Shown: piece by piece, positions 1 through 9,570 of the stretch | How positions within the stretch are numbered: position 1 is the stretch's first letter | Layout: every line of letters starts with the position of its first letter | NCBI GenBank assembly: GCA_002794735.1 | Contig: NBAZ01000015.1 | Location: 434,001 to 498,000 of the forward strand | Origin: Pyrrhoderma lamaoense | Lineage: Eukaryota; Basidiomycota; Agaricomycetes; Hymenochaetales; Hymenochaetaceae | Direction: 5' to 3' | Length of the DNA stretch: 64,000 nucleotides | Notes under the pieces: generated by a model | Told to the model about the DNA's origin: nothing | Seen by the model: the letters and a program-made list of their open reading frames with translations, nothing else | Databases searched by the model: none | Program-made: the position numbers and the translations under genes

Positions 1-1476
1 CTAGCCTCTGACAACGAACAATCCGCTTTGAAGGACAAGAATGCTTATCCTAATATACCTGTCTCGAAAAAGCTTAGGGAGACTTCTTTCTCTTACTCAG
101 CTACCCAAGCAGCATCTATACGTCGTGCTCATTCCTTGTCTGTCAGCTCGTCTAAATCTCACGTTCCAACAGAGTCTACATCTCCTAGTCGCTCGTTCAC
201 TCCAGTTCATAGGGATCCAGGTGTCCCAATAATTGCTCCACCTCCATATGAATCTATTCCTAAGGCACCGCTGACCTCTGATGATGCAGCTGAGACACGT
301 CTCAAGATACTTTTAGGAAAAGAGGAATACCAACGTCGAGTTGATGGATTTGAACAAGGATACAATGCCGTATTTGATAAGAACATTACACAAGAAGAGG
401 TTGACGAATTACTAGGGCTTGATGAGGAATTACGCATTAAAGCTATCAACTGGATACTTCAGGTATATAGGAACAAGGTATTTCAATTCTTGTTCGTTTT
501 GTTTAATTGCTGTATAGGTTACCCCGAGTAAGAAATTGGATGTCAATGAGCTGCGCAACCAATTACGGACTAGTCCTGAGACCCGCTTTCATGCTATTAT
601 ATTGTTTAGTCGTTATTTTCTAAGGGTTGGAGATGCGATGCCTATTGCGACCAAGAAGGAGACACCACTGATGAAGTTAGGGAGACAACGAATTGCTTGG
701 AATGTCGCAGTGAGCTGCTTAGCCCTTGCGGTTAAGGTTTGAAACCATATAACCCCTTTCACCAATGATAAGGACTGAACAGGTTTTAGTTTAATCGGGA
801 CTTTTTAAGCCCACTAAACCCAGTATATTCTCGCGAATTTCTCGCCATAGCACCTCATCCGATGTCTCATGATGACCTAGAGGTAAAATATCGTCATACA
901 TAGATGCTTATTTTTTTGAATCATCTGCCCATAGATTTCTCAAAAAGATGTACTTAAAGCTCTTGACTATGAAATTCGGAGTGTCACTCCTGAGCCAATA
1001 ATGGAAGAAATATGGTATAGCCTCTCGTCATTACGCAAAACACTAGAATTCGAGGATGGTTGGGAGTCTGCTAAAACTTTTGCCTGGCAGAGGCTGAATG
1101 CAGCTGCTACTAGTATGTCACCAGATTAGGAAAATATAGGGTACTTATATCTTTCCCTCTGCAGCGAGTGAGATGCTTCAGTTCCCTATTTCTGTGCTAA
1201 CCACTTCAGCACTTTTGGAGGGCCTTCACGAAGCACTCGTATCCTTTTTGGAACAAAACTGTGACGATGCCTCTGACGAAGAAATAGAAGCTTTAGAAGG
1301 TCAAGCAAAACGTATTCTTGTGAATGTCGTAAAGGATGTCAAGGATCTACTGAGTATCACTTCGGTAAACTCATATTTTCCTAAATTACAAATTCAATCA
1401 ATCTCATGTATGCTATTTGTAGTCTGATTTGAAGCGATGCAGAAAATGGCTTCAAAAAATAACTAATACAACTTAA
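1..1476 (+). CDS. Cyclin-like protein, 5' end outside window
   Basis: The reading frame is open from base 1, so the gene starts upstream; the TTG at 28 is not a real start. Exons by GT-AG junctions that keep frame: 1-462, 518-736, 790-882, 935-1112, 1165-1364, 1423-1476 (TAA). A Ser-rich leader (about residues 20-80 of the visible part) is followed by an all-helical region with the layout of a cyclin fold: a helix ending in INWILQ, then RFHAIILFSRYFLRV and WNVAVSCLALAVK, as in a cyclin N-domain, then DVLKALDYEIRSVTPEP and a second helical repeat. Cyclins activate a CDK partner in the cell cycle, transcription or phosphate signalling; I cannot tell which class this is. No frameshift is seen. 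The cyclin call rests on the helix pattern and the 'LALAVKF' type segment, not on a unique motif. Confidence 0.6.
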
Positions 1477-1875
1477 TAATGCGCTTCTGCTAACAAAATT
1501 TCTTTCTCTCACAATGATTAGAACTAGATGACTGCAACTTCCTGACTTAAAGAAGGTTTTCTTCAAGGCCATGTGTACTGGGACTATTATCCAGTTCTTC
1601 TCTTCGCCTATCTTTATCACTGGAATTCGCTCTTTATACTTCTGTTTCTCTTATTTATCTTAGGCCGATTCATACCTTAGAAACGTCAAGTCTCACCAAA
1701 TCATGAACTAGGCATGCATCTTATTAGCCAAATCCTACCAACAATGAAAGCGACATGTACTATTAGAGTGTTACAAACCTTAAGCATACATAGTAATTTT
1801 CTATATACCCGAGTAGAATGTACTTGTACAGATTCCATACGTATCCAAAAAATATGAAATCCAATCGTCTGATGA
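1477..1875. other. Intergenic between convergent genes
   Basis: About 400 bp between the stop of the cyclin-like gene and the stop of the convergent Rieske/DUF455 gene. AT-rich. No ORF with family features, no RNA gene and no repeat seen. It must hold both 3' UTRs. Confidence 0.6.
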
Positions 1876-3578
1876 CTAGCTTTGATACTCGACCTTGACT
1901 CCTGCCTCATCCATTGCACGTTCTTTTATTGAAAGAGACCCGATATCCGGGTAATCTCGAAGTTCTCCGGCAAGATCTTCGTAGAACTCCCTTGTCAATC
2001 CCGCTTTTTCTCTATCATCTATATTGAATGGTCCTTTGAGCTTTCCGCTGAAATGCTGCCTCACTTCCTCTCGGAAAGTGTTTACTGGGTCCACACCATC
2101 TTCATTGCACACGAACGTGAACCAACGATGTCCAGCAGTAACGTGCGTCACCTCATCGTTGTGTATCACCGTCAAAGCTTCAACGCTCTCTTTGTCTCCT
2201 TGCTTAGCGAACTTGGCGATTGTCGCGGGGTTGACGTCTAGACCGCGGGCTTCGTGTACGAGATGGACGATTGCAAGTCGTGAACGAAGAGTTTGAGAGG
2301 TTTCTGTGGCAGACGACCAAAGTGCAGCGTGAATTGGAAGAGAGCCATATGGCGTATCGAGTGCAGAAAGACGAGAAAGGAGAAGAGAGAAGTGTTTCGC
2401 TTCGTCTAAAGCGATCTTAGCGAAGTCGGAGAAGAATTGGTGAGGGAGAGAACGGTGGGTAGGTCCGAATCTGGCTATAGCGTCCCATCTGTTTTGTGGG
2501 TAGGAATGTTGAGTTGATTTCGGCTTAAGGTAGAGAGTACAATTGTTGATTATGTTTACTTACGCAAGATCGATAGCCCATTGTTCGATATTTGCTAGTG
2601 CGTGTAGCATAGCAGCCCTACTCTTTCTTTTTGCCGCTCGATTAGGGTCGACAAACTTCATATAGTCCTCACGAGGAGGAGTATCTGGGGTTTTGGAGCA
2701 TTTGATCCACGACCGATTGAAGACAATTTTCCTGAGCGAAATAACTTGACAGCATGCCTTGTTCTCTCCACTTTTAGCTGAGGATGAGAAGTATTAAGAA
2801 TTAGAACGGCCCATTGAATCAGAGTCTTAGGAGGACTTTCTATTGGAACAACAGGCTCTGGGAGGGTAACTAAATCGATGGCATTCGATGGTGAGCAGTT
2901 AGTTGTTGGTTTCGGTGCAGGAGGGGATCGGCAAACTCTAAAAGTTGCGTGAGTTCGGTATAACAACAAGTAGTCATGCTACAAAAGAATAGTCACCCTC
3001 GGAAACAGGCCGAAATTCAACTAGTCGCCAGTTTGCACCCTCTTCTGGGGGCTCTATCCATACTTCGTCTTCTTTGACCTCCACCCTATATACACATGCC
3101 CGCAAACCAGTTTCGCTCTTCCCGGTGCGCATGTCAAAGTCATATCTTGATAGACAACGGATGTCAGAAAAGTCAAAGCTCTTGCTGGAAGAAAGACATA
3201 CCTATGCCATGGGCAAACAGCTACCACACCAGTTTCGCATTCCTCGATATCTGCATGAGACATGTCTGCTCCCAGATGAGGACACGCGGACTCCATCACA
3301 TACAGTTGTTCCGCAATATCCTCTTTTGCTGTAGGATTCGCATATTCTTTTTGATTCTGATCTGCTTCTTGCAGATTTTCTTGTTCTTTAAACGGCAAAT
3401 CCTGGTGAGCGGTGGAAAGTCGAAAAAGCAAGAGAGAGCGATAGAGGCTCTCTGATGAACGAAGTGTTAGGAGATATCTCGAATGGGTAAGAATCTTCGA
3501 TACAGGAGCGATCCTATAATTAAAAACTACTCAGATATGAAATCAGAAATGAAAAAAATCCTACTTTAAGAAGTTCAT
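1876..3578 (-). CDS. Rieske [2Fe-2S] domain plus DUF455 ferritin-like protein, probable mitochondrial targeting
   Basis: Exons on the minus strand: 3578-3565 (14 nt, from ATG), 3513-3202, 3145-2997, 2937-2564, 2488-1876; about 487 aa once two missing bases are allowed for. The N-terminus is basic and hydroxylated (MNFLKIAPVSKILTHSRYLL), like a mitochondrial presequence. Then comes a Rieske domain with CPHLG and CPWHRYDFD cluster ligands (two Cys, two His). The C-terminal half is DUF455 (PF04305), a ferritin-like helical family: HALANIEQWAIDLAWDAIAR, IALDEAKHFSLLL, AIVHLVHEARGLDVNP, and VIHNDEVTHVTAGHRWF with the expected E/H metal ligands. Frame breaks by one base occur at the G4 runs 2923-2926 and 2687-2690 (C runs in the mRNA); inserting one C at each restores the family sequence. 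Substrate and reaction are not known to me; a diiron oxidoreductase fed by the Rieske cluster is inference. Confidence 0.85.
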
Positions 3579-5315
3579 TCTATCTTGTAAGTCTACGCTG
3601 TGATTGATGGGTGTCCGGAACACTTGAGAGGGGACAGAGTGTAAACGTGCAGAGAAATTGAAATATCTGGATTTTTTTGCCGTTTGGGCTATCATACACT
3701 CAAAGTTGCGTAGCTTTGTCAATTGATTTTGCCGTCACGAAGGGTGCTCGAAACATAGAGAGCAGTTTATGAACTTTATCACTATTCTAATTAATAAGTT
3801 TATTCAAAATAGAATAATTGTATGACAAAGCATACGTAACAGGCCTTGTGTCACACAATATGACATACGTGTAAAAATAACACTCTTTTTACTCTTCAGA
3901 TTACTTCAGAGCAAACTCTCTTAGTCTGATATCGTCTCACTCCGTCTGAACCTGCTTCTCGCTCCGATACCTAATCTACTACTCACCATATTGGGCGCAT
4001 TTAGCTCTGAGAAACAATATCTCATATGGAGATATCGGGCATGAGTGAAATGCTTCAGTCGCACTTCTCCAGGTTCAATATAGACGTCTATGAGCCCTGT
4101 AAGGATTGAATAAGTAGACTCGGAAGCACTCTACTGGAGCTGGAATCACTGCATATTACTGGAAACGTTGTAGAAAGTGATTGGGTGTAGGGAAATTTAC
4201 GATGGTGGATTGCTCTGTTTTACGGTTCACTGTGTCCTGACCTGGGTATTCAAAGTAAGTTAATAATAGAGAAACCCATTCGAATATATCCCACGCTACG
4301 CAAATAGTATCGAAACAAGTTATGATATCTGTAGCCTGAATAAGTCTGGTAAGTATATATAGAAGTTCGCAAATCTCTCTGTGGCCAATAGAATGGGAAA
4401 AAGTGTTATAAATTATTCATTATCCAAACGAAAGTCGTGCGAAGTAATACAGGAGCTTGGGTTGTAGCAAGTACCTCACGCTCAGTTATATCCTCAAAAC
4501 TACAAGTAAGAATCTGACTAAATTCCTCTACCAATTTTCCAATGCCCGGTAGGAATACATCGCATTATAAGACTTCCAAACTACAATAACAGCCACTAAG
4601 CTAATGAATAAAGTGGATAATACATGTATAAGGTTGCATTTAGTTGTTCTTTTATCAGATATATCGATTTTTGTATATCCGCGGAGGCTGGACGAAAAGT
4701 CCCTCTTGTGAGAAACGGAGAAAATTCAAGTAAGCACTGCTATCCAAGCGAGTGCCGTTGGGTCCTCTTCGTCCCGAATCAATAGTGTTTATCAACTAGG
4801 TGCTTCGGGCATGGTATGGTAAGATGATTGGAATGAGGACGTAGTAGGTCTTATTATTATAAATTTGAATTGTATCCGGGGATCAACTCTGTTTACACTA
4901 CGGTTTTACATGACCTTAGATGGTTATTGTTATTTGAAATCTAATCGAATTCACTCGTGAGATTAGTTTCTTCTATTACAATGCTCTTCTACATCAAATC
5001 GCACTAGTACTTGTATTACCCAACGTCGATGCCAGATAGATACTAGTACTATTTACCTTGAAATTCCCGGCCCTGCCCCACTAAACTGGAATACATTTGC
5101 AGAACTTCAATTTCTTGGACTTTCTGTTCTACGAGTTTCATCTAAAACTCCATTAACCAGTCTCTGACTCACATCTCATTCGTTATACAGGTGTATAAAT
5201 TCTCTGTTATTATATACAAATTACCAGTCTTTCATAAAAAGCTTCATCAAGACCAACTTCAACAATTTCCACAAATTTTCACATCGTAGTATGTATCCGT
5301 CAATATCGCGTGTTT
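3579..5315. other. 1.7-kb AT-rich intergenic region
   Basis: No ORF with recognisable features, no tRNA and no terminal repeats seen. It lies between the 5' end of the Rieske/DUF455 gene and the 3' end of the P-loop NTPase gene. Confidence 0.5.
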
Positions 5316-8300
5316 TTATTTCAAGTCATAGAAGTTGTCCCAGAATGTATCCAGAGATCCCGCTCCTGGATTCATCCTCTCCAGGTACTCTTGTGGTTTT
5401 TTTTGACTAGTATCCGATTTATAGTTATCCATCCATCCCCGACTCAGATAAACTAACTCCCTCCACTTCCCCTCCCTAGACAGATCAACAGCATGAAGGT
5501 CCTTACTAGATACCCCTGAGCACCATATGTCATATGCGGTATATGATTTCTCCATCCTTCCTACTGTCACCGTCACCGTCTTTATCCTCGTCTCTATACA
5601 AGGCTCTTCAGCAGAAAGAGCAAAGAATATTCGGATTACAGGGAGGATCGTATAACTCTCATCGTCCTTGCTACCGCGAATGACAACTTTATCCATTTGA
5701 TCAAATTCACTCATATCCGGTCGGTCGTATATCGGGTCGTTCTCCACTCGCACTAATATGAACCCGACAGATTGTTCCTCGATACGCCCCTCCCCTTTGT
5801 TGTATCCAACCATGGCATGAGCAGATTTAGAATCAGCGCAGAGTAGTCCAGATCCACGAGAGATAAGACCTGGGAGAAAGCGACGAGCAACTAGTGCTTG
5901 ATCATGACCCTTGACGAAGTGATTGAGGTGTATGAAGGAGTCAGAAAAGTCCTTTTCAATTCCCTTCATGAATTCTTCATTCAAGTTTTTGAACATTTTA
6001 CCAATAAATCTTGGTACATCGATAAATCGTCTCCATTCCTCCAACCTTCCATCAACCTCTAACGGAGTGAATGCTTCCCACATTTTTGCGTTATTCAGAC
6101 TTTTGACAGCCGCATCCCTAGCAAGGAGAAGTAGTAAAAGTACAATCAGCTCTCCTCGATCGCCTTTGTTAATAGAGATCCCGCTGAGAATAGAGATTAG
6201 AGCATCCTCCACATGGAAGTTTCTGTTCTGCATCACAATGAATGCTGCCTCAGATAGTAATGGTTCTGAGGATGACACTGTCACCATATGCTCATGATTC
6301 GGATCCGCTCTCAGGCAGATCCGCATGTGGTTTTCTACCAATTTCTTTTGATCTGATATGTGAGTTGTTTCCAAGAACTTGATTGGTAATCGTTGAGATA
6401 AACAAGCTAGGGAGTGTATGGCATCGAGCCTGGAATGTTGACTATAGTATGGTACGTTGAGAAGTTTTGTTATCGTAATCCCCATGAGATTTTCCCATAG
6501 AAAGGGTGCATTATCTAGTAGTGTCGCCCATCTTATCGATAACTGGTTAGTTCACTAGAATTGATATTTCAGAGATTGACGTACAAGGGACGACCTAGAT
6601 GTGCCATATAATATTCTGATGTAACAAGATCCATTGTCAATTCTTTATTTTTGATCGCAAATGCATCAAATGTACACCCAGTAAACGCAGGATTGAGAGT
6701 GTATGAGCTTCCCATTATCCGTAATGAAGGATCTGGTACACTAGGTGGGTTGACGAATGCGGTAAGTGGTCCTTTTGATGAGAGAAAGACCGAGAATATC
6801 TGGCAGTTTTTATAGAACTTGAGCCTTCTGCGCAGCATTCCAAACACCGGATTCTCGTCACCATTATCATCCATTAAGATCGAAGATTCATCGAAAGCAA
6901 GAATAATCAATGGGACGGAATCAAGAATTTTTTCCCTGTTTCTCGTGGACGAATCATTCGAGACATGGGAGAAATATAATGTACCATCATCAGCTGTTGT
7001 TGACTGCGACCCGATTGCGAACCCATGCTCTCAGGCCCATATTCTAATAGAGCACACAGTGCGTGGCAGGATTTAAAAATCCTGGACAGCATCATATTGA
7101 CCTCGTGTGGCTGCTTGTTATGTATTCCACTGTCACTCCGTTCTCCCGATGCATTGATGTTTCTCAACATGAGATCCTCAAAATCGCTTATATCTGGATC
7201 ATTCCTAAGCTAACAATGAGTTTAATTTAGGAGTTTTAATGGATCCTGAGTAAATTACAGCCCCTCACCTCTTCAGCTAGTTGAATGACTTCATCATAAA
7301 ATGATTTCCGATTTCTACTAGGTTTTTGTATACTTTGTCCCTCCACCATAAAAGATCGAAACTCTTGTGCAAGCGAAGTATACCAATCAGGCCTACTTTG
7401 AGTCCCTTTCGATCAATAATGCCTTCCAAGTATTTTTGTGTTACAGAAAACAGTGCAGAAAGGAAGGCCATAATATTTATTCCGAAATTCTCACTATCAG
7501 TGAGATAATCTCGAGTCCGGAAATCAGGAGGGGGAATACCTGCGGAAATAAGTCAAATGCTTGTTAATTAGAAAGTAATAGAAAAAACAAACCCTTTTCT
7601 CCCTTCCTTAGGCATATGGGGATCACGAACTGCTTCTTTGCAAGTTCATCAATGGTACGAGATTTTCCTGTTCCAGAAGATTGGATATACGGGGTCAAAT
7701 TAACATATCGGTTTTTTAGTTGCCGTTGTTGATAGCGTAACCGTATGTCATCCCAAAGATACTCGTCCATTTTCCCAACAAACTTCCCCTTCCACGCGGA
7801 AATCCTTGCTAGAAAATAATCAAAAATTAACTACCAGATAGCATGACTGGCTGAATTACGGTCTTCTCGGCCTTCCTGTACTGAAAGGAGATTTCTCATA
7901 AAAATTGGTGAATCACTAGTGGTAGCATCCACCTGGGATCTAAAGAACTCTATTATCTCTTTGTCAATTTAAAGTACCAATTTACAAGAGTAATCACTTA
8001 CGACCCGAGAGGAAAGTTTTCCACTCCTCTTCCGTACCGTTAGATTCTCCGCTTATGATATTGTTCAGACTACGAATTATATTGTCAAAGCTACCGGCAG
8101 CGATTTTAAGTAGCCTCTCATGGCTGACACTCCAACTCTCCAATGCTTGGTCGAGATACTTCATATCATATGCCTCCCGAAACTCCTTGACAGCTTCCGA
8201 TAAAATCGTTGCAGCAGAGTAGAGAAGGTTTCCTTTGTGTACTATTTTGTCGGAGATATCGCATTGTTCGTATTGGTGAAGATTGAAAATAAAGCTAGTC

Positions 8301-8422
8301 TTCATATCGTCATCAAGAAAGTCAACGATAGTGTCTGAACGAGTACTATCAGATTTACGCAGCCCCATTTGGTCAGAGGTGCCCTTGTTATCAGACGGAT
8401 GCTTCAGAGTTGAGCTACTCAT
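5316..8422 (-). CDS. Large P-loop NTPase of a basidiomycete-expanded family, function unknown
   Basis: Six exons on minus: 8422-8002, 7949-7835, 7804-7593, 7539-7269, 7209-6585, 6531-5316; about 953 aa if two single-base gaps are allowed (T6 run 6928-6933, and near 7281). Domains: helical N-terminus (1-140); Walker A in YIQSSGTGKSRTIDELAK (about residue 210), followed by a GIPPPDFRTRDYL segment; Walker B-like LIILAFDESSIL (about 490); then GRPLWATLLDNAPFLWENL; a C-terminal region starting around INKGDRGELIVLLLLLLARD and containing SVGFILVRVEND. I recall the SSGTGKSR...PPPD...RDFL layout from many unannotated agaricomycete proteins with an NTPase followed by a restriction-endonuclease-like fold, similar in outline to Crinkler-type ATPase-nuclease proteins. 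The nuclease assignment is inference, and the usual D...QVK core is not intact here. No partner genes are adjacent. Confidence 0.7.
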
Positions 8423-9570
8423 GATGGGATAGGATGTATGTTGGAAAGTGATTCTTAAGTCTGTCTCTTTATTATAGCATTGTATACAAACTTATCTATA
8501 TCCGATAATATCGTGGTTAACTGGTTTGGAGACAACTGTCTTAATCACATGACGTTATGGACCAACACTTATCCGACAACAGACGACAGACTGTGCTTAG
8601 TTGGAGATGGTTACATCTTCTACATGATCATGTTGAGAACGTGTCTTCAATAGCAAGTTCCATTAAAAAATAAATGTGAAAATGTATTGATGTATCTTTA
8701 ATAATGGATGTTTTGAATATAGGGCTTTTCACACTTCCTGCCGTACACAAAGCTATGCCATCGATCCTTATAGTGAAGGCGAATTTTTGTTTTATCGGGA
8801 GTCGAATCATCCTTGTGATGCATATGTTATATAAAGCAAATTATCTGAGCCCCACTGAAATACTTTACTGGACCCCTACTTCGAGCTTTTGATTTTGAAC
8901 TACACACCCGTTTTTCTATCTATCTATCGGAGTTTCATATCTGGCTTTTTTAAGTGCTTCGTTATCTTTCGGTGATGAATCAGTATATCGACTCACGAAA
9001 TAAGCAGATATGTCGATTTATCAAAGATCACGAACAATTGTCCCCATATAGAAATGTACCACACACAGACTTTCTACCAAGATCTTTTATATGATTATTA
9101 TATGAAATTTGCCTGTTCGGACGTGTGTAGGAACTCTCTTCTCAGCCACTAGCTTTTTAGCGCTTGTTTTATTTTAACCTGCGCTAGTTGGCCGTGCCAA
9201 GATTTTGTCTTTTAGAATATGGTAGTTGTACACCGAAAACCAATATATAGTGTTTTAGGTCCTTATTTTCTTTTTTATATACTCAACAGCACTTGAAGTA
9301 ACCTCTACAAGTGTTACATGTGCAACGAAGTCCAAAACTTGTACTAGATCTTGATGTGTAATCTGATGAATAATTAGGATGAGGAATGTCATCATGTTTC
9401 AACAACCATCAATCAAATTACTATGATCAAGGGCAACCCTCTCGTGTACGGACATCGCTTTTCTAGAAAAAAGTAACACGCCCTCGATCAAAACACTCTG
9501 CTTGTTTACTTATAAACAGGACATGTTGCAGTGACATGAAGTAGGAAGCTGGTCTTTCCCGCTGGTCATT
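8423..9570. other. Intergenic region holding a DUF6533 gene relic
   Basis: Between the divergent NTPase and DUF6533 genes. Apart from the relic at about 8560-8830, AT-rich with no coding pattern seen. Confidence 0.5.
8560..8830 (+). pseudogene. C-terminal relic of a DUF6533-type membrane protein gene
   Basis: Translated pieces match the last two exons of the intact gene at 9571-12315. GDGYIFYMIML here corresponds to RDGFIFYTIML there, and MDVLNIGLFTLPAVHKA...VKANFCFIGSRIILVM corresponds to LNISNLALYTLPLTRGV...LRANFSIIGSRLILNI, with an intron-like gap at the same place. No upstream exons remain in the 100-300 bp before it, and the frame is interrupted. It is most simply the decayed 3' end of an older tandem copy in the same orientation. 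Confidence 0.6.
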
